Assembly (NCBI GenBank): GCA_050952465.1
Contig: JBMNKZ010000009.1
Span: forward strand, 1-64,000
DNA: 64,000 nt
DNA from: DUPU01 sp050952465
GTDB taxonomy: Bacteria > Bacillota > Dehalobacteriia > Dehalobacteriales > Dehalobacteriaceae
Direction of reading: 5' to 3'
Both the position numbers and the translations under genes were made by a program. The notes under the pieces are model-generated. The model was not told the DNA's origin, searched no databases, and was given only the letters and a program-made list of their open reading frames with translations. Shown here piece by piece: positions 1 to 9,069 of the stretch. The first letter of the stretch is position 1. Each line of letters starts with the position of its first letter.

Positions 1-519
1 ATTGAAGCATTAAGAAAAGACATTGTGATGCTTCTCTATAAGCAGGCTCCTGAGAGTAGACTGATGCAGGATCTATTTCAAGAGTACGGATGTGAAGAAA
101 ATTCTCTCCGAGAAAATAAGGGTGAACGCTGTATCCTGTGTAATTTATGTGTTAGGGTTTGTGAAGAAATGGGCACCGGAGCGATTTCCCTGGTGATGCG
201 GGGTACGGAAAAAAGGCTCGCTACCCCCTATGATGAAGCATCCCCGGATTGCATCGGCTGTGGGGCTTGCGCCGCAGTTTGTCCCACCGGGGCTATTGAA
301 ATGAAGGATGATGAGAAAGGCCGGATACGCCGGATCTGGCATCAGGATTTTGACTTGGTGGCTTGTGCTCGCTGTGGGCATTTATTTGCTACCAGGAAGC
401 AGCTTGATTTTATTAATGAGCGTGAGAGGAATACCGGCGGATCTCCCAACTATTGTGAAACCTGCCGAAAGAAGAATGCCGCGGAAACTATTGCCGAGTT
501 TAGGCAGGGCATGGAGTAA
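1..519 (+). CDS. Fe-S electron-transfer subunit (HoxU/NuoG-like), 5' end outside window
   Basis: The frame is open from base 1, so the gene starts upstream and the ATG at 25 is probably internal. Two ferredoxin-type 4Fe-4S motifs are visible, CILCNLCVRVC (codons from base 130) and CIGCGACAAVCPTG (from base 250). The C-terminus adds two CxxC pairs (CARC and CETC) spaced like a zinc ribbon. The arrangement resembles the C-terminal part of HoxU/NuoG-type subunits that carry electrons between a flavin subunit and a catalytic partner. The MoaD-like gene 93 bp downstream suggests a partner enzyme with a tungsto- or molybdopterin, such as aldehyde ferredoxin oxidoreductase, but that partner is not in the window. 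The Fe-S role is clear; the complex is inferred. Confidence 0.75.
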   Translation: MEALRKDIVMLLYKQAPESRLMQDLFQEYGCEENSLRENKGERCILCNLCVRVCEEMGTGAISLVMRGTEKRLATPYDEASPDCIGCGACAAVCPTGAIEMKDDEKGRIRRIWHQDFDLVACARCGHLFATRKQLDFINERERNTGGSPNYCETCRKKNAAETIAEFRQGME

Positions 520-612
520 AGGGGAATTAATTGAAGGTAAATTGATGATTGAAGACGAATAAAGTAAAAAGAAATATGGAGTAAAATGTAAATTTAATGA
601 GGATGAACGCCC

Positions 613-843
613 ATGAAAATAACCGTTAAATTGTTTGCTTTTCTTCGGAAAGGCCGTTTTTCCATAAAAGAATTAGATATTGCCGAGGGTACTACGGTTG
701 AAGAGGTAATGTCAGATCTCTCCATCACCAAAGAAGAAATGAAAATTGGGATCATTTTGATCAATGGTCTCCATGGCACCTTTGATACTGTACTTCACGA
801 AGGGGATTTGCTTTCTCTGTTTCCTCCTGCAGCCGGGGGATAA
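613..843 (+). CDS. MoaD/ThiS-family small sulfur-carrier protein
   Basis: 76 residues with a beta-grasp pattern ending in PPAAGG. The C-terminal Gly-Gly is the site where MoaD/ThiS proteins are adenylated and thiocarboxylated to donate sulfur, here probably for the dithiolene of molybdopterin or tungstopterin. An AGGATGA-type ribosome site lies about 8 bases before the ATG. Free-standing MoaD paralogues often sit next to tungsten aldehyde ferredoxin oxidoreductases, and the Fe-S subunit upstream fits that. A thiamine-pathway role is less likely because no thi genes are near. Family confident, pathway inferred. Confidence 0.8.
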   Translation: MKITVKLFAFLRKGRFSIKELDIAEGTTVEEVMSDLSITKEEMKIGIILINGLHGTFDTVLHEGDLLSLFPPAAGG

Positions 844-1020
844 ATCGGTACGGAACAAACAAAAGGGTATTCCATTCAGCATTATCCTAAGAGTCCCAAA
901 ACCCTTAATGAAGCGGTAAGTATGAATGTTAAAGAACAGGGCAGGAATTATTACGAAGGCAGGCAGCTGATTGTAGCAAAGAAGATTTAATTTTTCACCG
1001 CCAGAAAATGTATTATTCAA

Positions 1021-1077
1021 TGTCATCCTGAGAACGCCTGGAGAATCTTAAGATCCTTCGGCCAGCTCAAGATGACA
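1021..1077. repeat. Dispersed TGTCATCCTGA inverted-repeat element, copy 1
   Basis: The ends TGTCATCCTGAG and CTCAAGATGACA are inverted repeats with one mismatch. A related element with the same ends and a shared CTTCG core is at 41492-41555. Such short palindromic elements are common between genes in Firmicutes and are non-coding. This one lies in the 433-bp gap 844-1276, which otherwise holds an AT-rich palindromic stretch near 1180-1200 and no recognisable gene. Confidence 0.6.
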
Positions 1078-1276
1078 TTTTTCGTTATGTGGTAAAAACA
1101 TTAAGGGACAAGGATTTTTAGTGAGATAAATACCGTATGACTTTGGTAAACGGAAACTTTTTGCTAGCATACATCGTCTAATTAATTAAATTATTTAATT
1201 ATGAAAAGGAATAAAACCCTCTTCCTGTAGACAAATTTGATGGCTTAATCCTAATAGTAAAAAGGGAGGCTATAAT

Positions 1277-2158
1277 GTGAAAAAAGTATTAATTCTTTTA
1301 ATGTTAATCCTGTTTAGTGTTTCTGGTTGTGGAAGCGGTGCAAAAGATGCTGCTATGGAGGAAAGTTCCGGGAACTCCGCTGTTGCTCCTGAGGCCAGGG
1401 ATAGTATGAAGTTAGAGGATACCGTGGGAATGGATATGGACGGAGGCGCTCCGGAGGTCTCCTTTGAAGACCGGAAAATTATCCTAAATGCTGAGGTCAG
1501 GCTTCGGGTGGAGGATATTGAAAGTGTCTGTGAGAAAGTCAAAGGCAAAACCTTGGAATTAAAGGGTTATCTAAATGACTATTCTATTCGAACCGGTGAA
1601 AACAATACCCATGCCGACATTTCCCTAAAGGTGCCCAGTACCCACTACCAGGAATTATTGGATTTTATTGTGGAACAAGGTAAACCTGATTATAAGAGGG
1701 AATACACCAACGATGTAACCACCCAATATATTGATTTGGAGGCCAGGGTTAAAGTACTTAAAGCAGAGGAAGAGAGCCTCCTGAATCTATTAAATAAAGC
1801 AGAAACCATTGAGGATATCTTGAAGATTAAAGCCCAGATAACCTCTACCAGGCAGGAACGAGAATCTTTAGAAGGACAGTTCAAGGCACTAAGCCATAGT
1901 GTGGAATATGCGACGATTAATATCAGTCTTTATAAACCGCGAAATAGCGATACTAATCTAAATGTGGAAAATTTAAATATTTTTACCCGGAGCTGGAGCG
2001 GGCTGATTTACGGGCTGAACACCTTAACAGCGAAAGTAGGAAATATTATTGTATTATTCTTTACGGCCCTCCCGACATTGATCTTGATCGCTTTAGTGAT
2101 TGTAGCTTTTATTTATATCAAAAGAAGGAGAAAACGGAAAGGTAATGATGATGTTTAA
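1277..2158 (+). CDS. DUF4349 domain lipoprotein
   Basis: 293 residues starting at GTG 1277 behind GGGAGG (1264-1269); an overlapping ATG is in another frame and stops at once. A lipoprotein signal ends in the lipobox VSGC (Cys18). After a low-complexity acidic linker, residues about 65-220 carry the DUF4349 pattern: a beta-rich part, the YIDLEARV segment, then a charged coiled coil (about 155-200). A single membrane helix near 255-280 is followed by a basic KRRRKRK tail. The protein is therefore probably tethered at both ends to the cell surface. The molecular function of DUF4349 is not known. Confidence 0.75.
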   Translation: MKKVLILLMLILFSVSGCGSGAKDAAMEESSGNSAVAPEARDSMKLEDTVGMDMDGGAPEVSFEDRKIILNAEVRLRVEDIESVCEKVKGKTLELKGYLNDYSIRTGENNTHADISLKVPSTHYQELLDFIVEQGKPDYKREYTNDVTTQYIDLEARVKVLKAEEESLLNLLNKAETIEDILKIKAQITSTRQERESLEGQFKALSHSVEYATINISLYKPRNSDTNLNVENLNIFTRSWSGLIYGLNTLTAKVGNIIVLFFTALPTLILIALVIVAFIYIKRRRKRKGNDDV

Positions 2159-2243
2159 AGTTTCGAGGCTGAAAAGTAAAGGCCTGCTTTAAATATTATG
2201 AACAAAAACTAAAATCACATAATCTTGGGATAAAATTAGGTAT

Positions 2244-2290
2244 GGGGACAGGTACGTTGATTTAACCACTAAATCAAGAAACCTGTCCCC
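2244..2290. repeat. GGGGACAGGT hairpin element, copy 1
   Basis: Perfect outer arms GGGGACAGGT (2244-2253) and ACCTGTCCCC (2281-2290) enclose inner arms TTGATTT/AAATCAA. It lies after the DUF4349 gene and may also stop transcription. Related hairpins are at 5520-5541 and 20002-20062, so this is a dispersed family rather than a single terminator. Confidence 0.6.
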
Positions 2291-2329
2291 TTTGTATTAC
2301 CACTATAACCAGTTAAAGTGTAATTTTTT

Positions 2330-2494
2330 CTATTTCATTAAGAGTTTCATCAGCCAGGATTTTTTACTATGGGAACTGGTATTGGGGTGAGAAGAGGATT
2401 TTGATTCATCTGGCATATAATCCTGGTTTGGTGTCACAAAGTTCATTGGGTTTGGCTGGGGAGTTTTGTTAATATCAGGGATCTTTTTATCCAT
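2330..2494 (-). CDS. Small hypothetical protein (54 aa)
   Basis: An AAGGAG motif stands about 9 bases before the ATG at 2494, which I prefer over the longer 80-codon frame. The product is polar and rich in Pro, Asn and Ser, with a KKSWLMKLLMK tail that could form a short amphipathic helix. There is no recognised family. The good ribosome site supports it; the short length and composition keep confidence moderate. Confidence 0.4.
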   Translation of the reverse strand: MDKKIPDINKTPQPNPMNFVTPNQDYMPDESKSSSHPNTSSHSKKSWLMKLLMK

Positions 2495-2602
2495 ACACGA
2501 CAACTCCTTTAGTATAAAAGTATTTTCTGTTTTTTCCATTAGCTTTGAACCTAGTATTCCACCTAATCCCAAGAATATTAATAAGGTGATCGGAAAAATT
2601 TT

Positions 2603-2647
2603 AAGAATTTATTAAGAATTGTATTAGGATTATGATAAGATTTGATT
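2603..2647 (+). promoter_or_regulatory. Helically phased direct repeats upstream of response regulator
   Basis: Four related half-sites (AAGAATTTATT, AAGAATTGTATT, AGGATTATGAT, AAGATTTGATT) start at about 2603, 2614, 2626 and 2637, one helical turn apart. OmpR/VanR-family regulators bind direct repeats spaced 10-11 bp. The array ends 80 bp before the regulator gene at 2727, so autoregulation is plausible. Seen in sequence; binding is inferred. Confidence 0.45.
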
Positions 2648-2726
2648 GATATCATTACCCTAAAGTAAAAGTTGGGGTGTGATTTAATTTGTATGTATTT
2701 AAGCCAATGTTGAGGAGTGATTCATC

Positions 2727-3413
2727 ATGAATATCCTAGTCTGCGATGATGATAAGGAAATTTTAGATGCGATTTCAATTTATTTAGAAAATGAGGGTTA
2801 TCAAGTATATAAGGCCTCTAACGGCATAGAAGCTTTGCAGGTTGTAGAGGAGCAAGAAATACATCTCATAATTATGGATATCATGATGCCAAAAATGGAT
2901 GGTATCCGGGCTACTTTGAAAATAAGAGAAGATAAAAACATACCGGTGATTTTACTTTCGGCTAAGTCTGAGGACACAGACAAGATCATTGGTTTAAATA
3001 TGGGGGCTGATGATTATATTACGAAACCTTTTAACCCCCTGGAATTGATTGCTCGGGTAAAGTCCCAACTCCGGAGATATATCACTCTGGGGAGCTTGGA
3101 AACCAGAAGTAATCTTTATAAAACCGGGGGACTGGTTATTGATGATGAGAGTAAACAGGTTACTGTGGACGGTGAGGAAGCTAAACTGACACCTGTGCAG
3201 TATAAGATATTGAAGTTACTTACAGCTAATGCAGGCAGGGTCTTTTCCATTGATGAAATCTATGAAAAGGTATGGAAAGAAACTCCCTATAGTCCGGAGA
3301 ACACAGTAGCCGTTCATATTAGAAAAATCAGAGAAAAAATTGAAATAAACCCGAAGGAACCGAAATACTTAAAGGTGGTGTGGGGAATTGGATATAAGGT
3401 GGAAAAAATATAG
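2727..3413 (+). CDS. OmpR/VanR-family response regulator
   Basis: 228 residues. The receiver domain (1-120) has acidic residues in CDDD (8-10), the phospho-acceptor Asp in MDIMMPKMDG (about 52), and Lys in DDYITKPF. The C-terminal winged helix (about 130-228) ends with the typical GIGYKVE motif. An AGGAG site precedes the ATG. The kinase gene starts 26 bp inside its 3' end, so the two are translationally coupled. Phased direct repeats upstream suggest it controls its own promoter. The inducing signal is unknown. Confidence 0.93.
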   Translation: MNILVCDDDKEILDAISIYLENEGYQVYKASNGIEALQVVEEQEIHLIIMDIMMPKMDGIRATLKIREDKNIPVILLSAKSEDTDKIIGLNMGADDYITKPFNPLELIARVKSQLRRYITLGSLETRSNLYKTGGLVIDDESKQVTVDGEEAKLTPVQYKILKLLTANAGRVFSIDEIYEKVWKETPYSPENTVAVHIRKIREKIEINPKEPKYLKVVWGIGYKVEKI

Positions 3414-5457
3414 CCACTCTTTGATAACGAAGATGATAGTTTTTATTATTGCCATATTAAGTTTTACAACGATTATCACAAACTTTGCCAATTTTATCTT
3501 ATTTAATGACCGCAGCTTTGAAGCGGCTTTTCAAAAAAATTATTTCCTAAGTACGGATTTTCCCGGTGAAAGCAGCGGTGTGCTGCAAGATCTTAGGGAT
3601 ATTACTCAAATATATCAAAGTGAGGAACATATTTTAAGCGGTGCGGCAATTAAGGAAGATGATTTGCGCCAAATGAAAGAGAATTTGTTTGCTGAGTTTC
3701 GTGATAACTCCAGAAGCTATAATCCTAATTTAACAGAACAGGAAAATTATAAAATATTTGTTGAGGAATATGCGGATAAAATTGCCGCAGAAAAAAACCA
3801 GCTGATTCAGGAACAATTGAGGGCTTACCGGGAAACCTTACGCCGGCTGGAAAAACAAAAAGGGATATTTTATTATGCTAATATATGGGGGAATGAGGTG
3901 ACCAACAGTCCAAATAATAGTAAAGACTATTTTCAATCCTTCCCGGCTTATATTATGTTTGATGGTGTTGAGGAAAAGGTTTTTCCGGAAGAAATTAAGG
4001 ATAATAATCATTATTACTGGTTTACATGGAATACCAAGGAATTAGGAACAAATGATGTTCTCTATGTAGGGTTCAGCGATGAATTTTTAAGCCCAAGAAT
4101 TGCCGAATGGCAAAAAAACAATACCATTGCCACTAACTACCTTAAACTAATAGCAGTTTCGTTAATAGCGCTTTGTATATCATTTATTTATTTGGTGGTA
4201 GTTACAGGGAGAAGTCCCGAGGAAGATGGCGAGGTTAAGATAAATTTTGTTGACAGGATCTACAATGATGTGAAGTTGGCTCTGTGTCTGGTGCTGATTA
4301 TCTCATGGATCGCATTGATGGTCTTTCTGCATGATTTTAACATTTTACAGTTGGCATTTCCCATTACCCTGCTCATAGGTTCTCTTGGTTTAATATTAGT
4401 TCTCTCTTTAGTTAACAGTTTAAAGAAGAGAAATTTTATCAAGCATAGTTTAACCTATTTCATCTTTTACAGGATTTTTAAATTCTTTAAGGATATCTAT
4501 GACAGCGGCAGTGTAGCGGTGAAGGTTTTACTGATGGTGATTGGTTATCCTGTCCTGGTGGCGGCCACATTCTTTATCTTCCCTGTAACCATTGGTTTGG
4601 CTGTCTGGCTTGCCCATAAAAAGGTGAAAGAATTTAATGCCATTAAAGAAGGAGTTAGGCAGGTGAAAGAGGGAAATCTCCACTATACTATTGATGTCTC
4701 GGGAAAAGGGGAGTTTGCTCAGCTTGCTTCTGATATCAATAGTATCACTGATGGTTTAAATAATGCTGTGGCCAACGAACTAAAAAGCGAACGCTTAAAA
4801 ACCGAATTAATTACAAATGTCTCCCATGATATCAGGACTCCCTTAACTTCTATTATTACTTATGTGGATCTGTTAAAAAATGAAATGGATCCGGCTAAGA
4901 GTAATGAGTATATAAAAATAATAGATCAAAAATCTCAGCGGCTGAAAATCCTGACTGATGATCTTTTTGAAGCTGCCAAGGCAACCAGCGGAAATATTCC
5001 GGTCAACCTTGAAAAGATTGAATTAGTATCCTTGATCACCCAAGGGTTAGGCGAACTTGATGATAAAATTAAGGAGCGTAATTTAGAGTTTAGGTTTAAT
5101 CACCCCAAGGAGAAGATATTTATTAAGGCTGACGGAAGATTATTCTGGCGAGCTGTGGAGAATTTGTTTTCCAATATCTTTAAATATGCTCTGGAAGGAT
5201 CCAGGATATATATTGACATTATTGTGCAGGAAAATGAGGTCACCTTAATTATTAAAAATATTTCAGCTTATGAATTGAACATTTCTGCAGAAGAATTAAT
5301 GGAACGGTTCAAAAGGGGTGACGAATCCAGAAGCAGTCAGGGAAGTGGATTAGGATTATCCATTGCCAAAAGCCTGATTGAAATTCAAAAAGGAAGTTTT
5401 GAGATAGAGATTGACGGAGACTTATTTAAGGCCATCATCCAAATTGCTAAAGGATAG
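3388..5457 (+). CDS. Membrane sensor histidine kinase with large N-terminal region
   Basis: 689 residues from a TTG start at 3388 inside the regulator gene, so the two form one translationally coupled unit. The order is: membrane segment (about 15-35), extracytoplasmic region (about 35-250), further hydrophobic segments around 255-275, 300-355 and 380-415, HAMP-like linker, H-box NVSHDIRTPLTS, an N-box region around LFSNIFKYAL, and G-box GSGLGLSIAKSL. The multi-helix region between sensor and HAMP is larger than in most VanS-like kinases. It probably phosphorylates the regulator encoded just upstream; the stimulus is not evident. Confidence 0.9.
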   Translation: MDIRWKKYSHSLITKMIVFIIAILSFTTIITNFANFILFNDRSFEAAFQKNYFLSTDFPGESSGVLQDLRDITQIYQSEEHILSGAAIKEDDLRQMKENLFAEFRDNSRSYNPNLTEQENYKIFVEEYADKIAAEKNQLIQEQLRAYRETLRRLEKQKGIFYYANIWGNEVTNSPNNSKDYFQSFPAYIMFDGVEEKVFPEEIKDNNHYYWFTWNTKELGTNDVLYVGFSDEFLSPRIAEWQKNNTIATNYLKLIAVSLIALCISFIYLVVVTGRSPEEDGEVKINFVDRIYNDVKLALCLVLIISWIALMVFLHDFNILQLAFPITLLIGSLGLILVLSLVNSLKKRNFIKHSLTYFIFYRIFKFFKDIYDSGSVAVKVLLMVIGYPVLVAATFFIFPVTIGLAVWLAHKKVKEFNAIKEGVRQVKEGNLHYTIDVSGKGEFAQLASDINSITDGLNNAVANELKSERLKTELITNVSHDIRTPLTSIITYVDLLKNEMDPAKSNEYIKIIDQKSQRLKILTDDLFEAAKATSGNIPVNLEKIELVSLITQGLGELDDKIKERNLEFRFNHPKEKIFIKADGRLFWRAVENLFSNIFKYALEGSRIYIDIIVQENEVTLIIKNISAYELNISAEELMERFKRGDESRSSQGSGLGLSIAKSLIEIQKGSFEIEIDGDLFKAIIQIAKG

Positions 5458-5519
5458 TGCTTTTTTCACAATAAATTGTTAAAATAATAATCAGGGTGAA
5501 AAGTTTAAACTAAGTACCA

Positions 5520-5541
5520 GGGGACGGGTAAAACCGTCCCC
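5520..5541. repeat. GGGGACGG hairpin element
   Basis: Arms GGGGACGG and CCGTCCCC with a six-base loop lie between the kinase gene and the amidohydrolase gene. This short member of the GGGGAC hairpin family could also act as a transcription stop for the two-component operon. Confidence 0.5.
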
Positions 5542-5560
5542 ATAACAATATAGGAAGTGA

Positions 5561-6889
5561 ATGAGGCTTATGACGGATGATACTAGTAAGGTTATTAGTA
5601 AGATAGTTCAGGAAATCCGACCTTTGCTGATTGAATACAGACGGGATTTTCATAAATATCCGGAGGTCGGCTGGACGGAATTTAGAACGGCGGTAAAAAT
5701 TACGGAAATACTTTTGGATCTAGGCTATAAGGTAAAAATAGGTGCCGATGCCGTGTGTAAAAAGGAGATGTTAGGTGTCCCCTCTGAAGAAGAGTTAAAA
5801 AAACACATGAAACGGGCGATTTGTCAAGGAGCTAATCCTGAAATTATAAAAGAAATGGCAGGCGGTCTTACCGGGATTATTGCGGAGTTAAACTGCGGGG
5901 ATGGACCTACCGTAGCCTTACGTTTTGATATTGATGCTAATGATATCACTGAGCCCAAAGAAGAAAAGCATAAACCTTTCCGGGAAGGCTTTTCTTCAAT
6001 AAACCCAGGGGTGATGCATGCTTGCGCTCATGATGGACATGCTGCCATAGGCCTCGGGGTAGCAGAGGCTATCACTAAAATAAAAAATCAATTAAAGGGT
6101 AAGATTCGATTAATATTTCAACCCAGCGAGGAAGGCGCCAGGGGAGCTAGAGCGATGGCTGCGGCTGGTGCGGTAGATGGGGTTGATTATATTTTGGGGG
6201 CTCATATCGGCTTTCAAGCCACAAAAAATAAACAATTAATCTGCGGGGCAGGGAAATTTCTGGCTACTACTAAATTTGATGTAACCTTTACCGGAATTCC
6301 CGCCCATGCCGGTGCTGCTCCGGAACAAGGGCATAATGCTCTTTTAGCGGCTGCCAGTGCCGCTTTAAATTTGCATGCTATCCCTCGCCATGGCAAAGGT
6401 ACTTCCAGAATTACCGTGGGGACGCTACATGCCGGACAGGCCCGCAATGTGATTCCGCCTAATGCGGAAATGAAAATTGAAACCCGGGGAGAAACTACGG
6501 AAATAAATGATTATATGGTTAACTCTGTCCGAAATATTATTGCCGGTGCGGCCCGGATGTACGGGGTTAGTTATGAGATAAAAACAGTGGGAGAAGCGGC
6601 TGGCGGTGAAAGCAGCCGGGAATTAAGCCGAACATTGAAAAATATTGCCCAAGAAACGGACCTGTTTACCGATATAATTGATTATGTCAGCTTTGGCGCC
6701 AGCGAAGACTATACAAACTTAATGACAACTGTGCAAAAACAGGGCGGCCAAGGTGTCTATATGATGATTGGCTCCAAACTCGCCAGCGGTCATCATGATT
6801 TTTATTTTGATTTTGATGAAGCGGCTTTAGCAGACGCTGTGGAATTTATTTTAAAAATCCTTGTCAACCTCATTGGGGACTGTTTATGA
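5561..6889 (+). CDS. M20-family amidohydrolase, AbgA-like
   Basis: 442 residues. Metal-binding motifs of the M20D amidohydrolases are present: HKYPEVGWTEFRTA near residue 30, FDIDAND near 125, HACAHDGHAAIGLG near 155, and PSEEGARGARAM near 190. The C-terminal GASEDYTNLM and GHHDFYFDFDE segments resemble AbgA, which cleaves p-aminobenzoyl-glutamate. Aminoacyl- or IAA-amino acid hydrolysis is the broader alternative. The stop overlaps the next ATG by 4 bp, linking it with the EamA transporter and the esterase downstream; the substrate of this three-gene unit is not shown. Confidence 0.85.
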   Translation: MRLMTDDTSKVISKIVQEIRPLLIEYRRDFHKYPEVGWTEFRTAVKITEILLDLGYKVKIGADAVCKKEMLGVPSEEELKKHMKRAICQGANPEIIKEMAGGLTGIIAELNCGDGPTVALRFDIDANDITEPKEEKHKPFREGFSSINPGVMHACAHDGHAAIGLGVAEAITKIKNQLKGKIRLIFQPSEEGARGARAMAAAGAVDGVDYILGAHIGFQATKNKQLICGAGKFLATTKFDVTFTGIPAHAGAAPEQGHNALLAAASAALNLHAIPRHGKGTSRITVGTLHAGQARNVIPPNAEMKIETRGETTEINDYMVNSVRNIIAGAARMYGVSYEIKTVGEAAGGESSRELSRTLKNIAQETDLFTDIIDYVSFGASEDYTNLMTTVQKQGGQGVYMMIGSKLASGHHDFYFDFDEAALADAVEFILKILVNLIGDCL

Positions 6890-7791
6890 GAATAAAAGAT
6901 AGTTTTCATTTATATGCCTTGATTACAATTGTTTTCTGGGCTTTAGCCTTTGTTTTTACTAGGTTGGCATTACAGTTTTTCACAGCTTTTTCGCTGGGGT
7001 TTTTAAGATATTTTGCTGCATCCGTTACCCTGGTGCTGGTGATTGCTAAATTAAAAATAAACCCGCCGAGAAAAAAGGATTTTCATTGGTATGTAGTATC
7101 TGCAGCATCAGGTTTTTTTCTTTATATGATATTTTTTAATACCGGCACCAAATATGTAACCGCGGCAACCAGCAGTATTGTGATTGCCACAACGCCTATT
7201 ATCACTGCGCTTTTGGCCAGTGTTTTCTTTAAAGAGAGGTTAAAAGTTTATCAATGGATGGCGGTATTGATTGAATTTGCCGGTATATTAATATTGACCT
7301 TAACTGGGGGGAGTTTTTCCGTAAATATTGGTGTCTGCTGGTTATTAGTGGCGGCATTATTAATAAGTATTTATAATTTAATCCAGCGTAAACTGACTAA
7401 GACCTATAATTCTTTACAAGTGTCGGCTTATAGTATCTTGATGGGAACGGTTATGTTAGCAATATTTGCCCCTACTTCCCTGAAAGAAATACAACAGGCA
7501 CCAAGTATCCAGTTCTTTTATATCGCTATTTTGGGGGTATTTTCCAGTGCTATTGCTTATGTCTCTTGGGCCAAGGCATTTTCAAAAGCCAAGAATACTT
7601 CTGATGTCAGCAATTATATGTTTGTTACGCCATTGATAACAGGTATATTGGGCTTTATTATTGCCGGTGAAGTTCCGGAGATGTCAACGGTTTTCGGTGG
7701 AATTGTAATTATTTTAGGAGTTCTTTTATTTAATAAGGAATCTCTGATAAATAAAAATCGCGTATCAATTAGGGCAGGTATGGGGGAATAG
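6886..7791 (+). CDS. EamA/DMT-family transporter
   Basis: 301 residues with about ten hydrophobic helices in two EamA repeats; each half ends in a typical DMT segment (near ERLKVYQWMAVLIEFAGI and around the C-terminal GGIVIILGVLLF). These carriers move small metabolites or amino acid derivatives across the membrane. It starts within the stop of the amidohydrolase gene and ends 2 bp before the esterase start, so the three are co-transcribed. It may import or export what the hydrolase handles. Confidence 0.85.
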   Translation: MRIKDSFHLYALITIVFWALAFVFTRLALQFFTAFSLGFLRYFAASVTLVLVIAKLKINPPRKKDFHWYVVSAASGFFLYMIFFNTGTKYVTAATSSIVIATTPIITALLASVFFKERLKVYQWMAVLIEFAGILILTLTGGSFSVNIGVCWLLVAALLISIYNLIQRKLTKTYNSLQVSAYSILMGTVMLAIFAPTSLKEIQQAPSIQFFYIAILGVFSSAIAYVSWAKAFSKAKNTSDVSNYMFVTPLITGILGFIIAGEVPEMSTVFGGIVIILGVLLFNKESLINKNRVSIRAGMGE

Positions 7792-7793
7792 AT

Positions 7794-8399
7794 GTGAAGA
7801 TAGTTTGTTTGGGAGATAGTTTAACATATGGGTACGGGGTACCACGGAAAGACACTTGGGTTAGCCTGTTAAATAAAAATGGGACGGCAGCTTATGTCAA
7901 TAAGGGGATAAACGGTGATACGACCGGCGATATGTTGGCAAGGTTTGAACAGGATGTGCTGGCAGAAAACCCTAATATAGTAATTATGATGGGTGGTGCA
8001 AATGATTTTATTAGGGGCCTGGGCTTAGAAGCAGTGCAAAAGAATATTATGGCAATGGTTGAAATGGCCACCGGCAATCAGATAATCCCAGTGGTGGGCG
8101 CACCTTTTCGGATTAAGGCGGAAACCGTTAGAGCAGATTGGGCAGCATGGGCTGATTTTCGAGAGGTAGCAGAAAAAATAAAATTACTTAGAAACTGGAT
8201 TATCGATTTTAGCACAACATCTCATATAGAGTATTTGGATTTCTATCATGAATTTACTGCCAGAACCTCAGGTGAATACAACAGCTATTTTAGGGACGGC
8301 CTGCATCCCAATAAAAGGGGACAGCAAATAATTGCAGAAATAGTAGGGGAGAAAGTGGACGGTATCTTGAACGACCATAACAGGAAAGAGCTTCGGTAA
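7794..8399 (+). CDS. SGNH/GDSL-family esterase
   Basis: 201 residues from GTG 7794. Block I is GDSLTYGYG (catalytic Ser9), block II has Gly in NGDTTGD, block III is GGANDF (Asn), and block V is DGLHPNKRG (Asp and His). All catalytic blocks of the SGNH family, close to TesA-type lysophospholipase/arylesterases, are present. No signal peptide is visible, so it is probably cytoplasmic. Last gene of the amidohydrolase-transporter unit. Confidence 0.87.
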   Translation: MKIVCLGDSLTYGYGVPRKDTWVSLLNKNGTAAYVNKGINGDTTGDMLARFEQDVLAENPNIVIMMGGANDFIRGLGLEAVQKNIMAMVEMATGNQIIPVVGAPFRIKAETVRADWAAWADFREVAEKIKLLRNWIIDFSTTSHIEYLDFYHEFTARTSGEYNSYFRDGLHPNKRGQQIIAEIVGEKVDGILNDHNRKELR

Positions 8400-8529
8400 A
8401 AATAAAAAAGGCGCTGAAAGTATAGTTTCATTGATAGAGTTAAATAATGGGGGTATAATTAAATTAGACTTATTAAATATGTGCTGTGAAGATAAAATGA
8501 TATCTACAAAATAATAATGAGGTGATGAT

Positions 8530-9069
8530 ATGAAAATTTTAATGCTTACAGGCAGTCCTCATTTGAAGGGGACTACCGCTATGCTGGCGGACGAATTTTG
8601 TCTTGGTGCTAAGGAAGCCGGGCATGAATTGGTTAGGTTTGATACGGCTAAACTGAACATCCACCCCTGCCTTGGCTGTGATCATTGTCGCCAGAACGAG
8701 GGCCGCTGTATCCAGGAGGACGCAATGACAGAGATTTATCCTCATTTGTTGGATGCTGATGCCATTGTCTTTGTGACGCCGCTTTATTATTTTGGGATGT
8801 CGGCACAACTTAAGTGTGCCATTGATCGTTTTTATGCGATCAATTCTGCATTGCAGCAAATGCCGAAGCAGGCCTATCTGCTCACGGCGGGTGCTGATGT
8901 AGATGATTGGGCTATGGATGCGATAAGGATGCAATTTAAAACCATCTGTCGTTATTTAAATTGGCAAGATAGTGGTTCCGTCATTGCTTTTGGGGCGGCA
9001 ACAAGAGATGATCTGGAAACCGGCGATTACCCAAAACAAGCAAGAAAATTAGGAGCTGAAGTAAAATAG
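8530..9069 (+). CDS. Iron-sulfur flavoprotein / NADPH-dependent FMN reductase family
   Basis: 179 residues. The N-terminus MKILMLTGSPHLKGTTAML is the phosphate-binding loop of a flavodoxin-like FMN fold. Residues about 47-60 contain CLGCDHCRQNEGRC, the compact cysteine motif of archaeal and clostridial iron-sulfur flavoproteins, and TPLYYFGMSAQLK is the usual second flavin segment. It probably transfers electrons between ferredoxin or NAD(P)H and an unknown acceptor. It stands alone between two intergenic gaps; a GAGGTGAT ribosome site precedes the ATG. Confidence 0.85.
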   Translation: MKILMLTGSPHLKGTTAMLADEFCLGAKEAGHELVRFDTAKLNIHPCLGCDHCRQNEGRCIQEDAMTEIYPHLLDADAIVFVTPLYYFGMSAQLKCAIDRFYAINSALQQMPKQAYLLTAGADVDDWAMDAIRMQFKTICRYLNWQDSGSVIAFGAATRDDLETGDYPKQARKLGAEVK

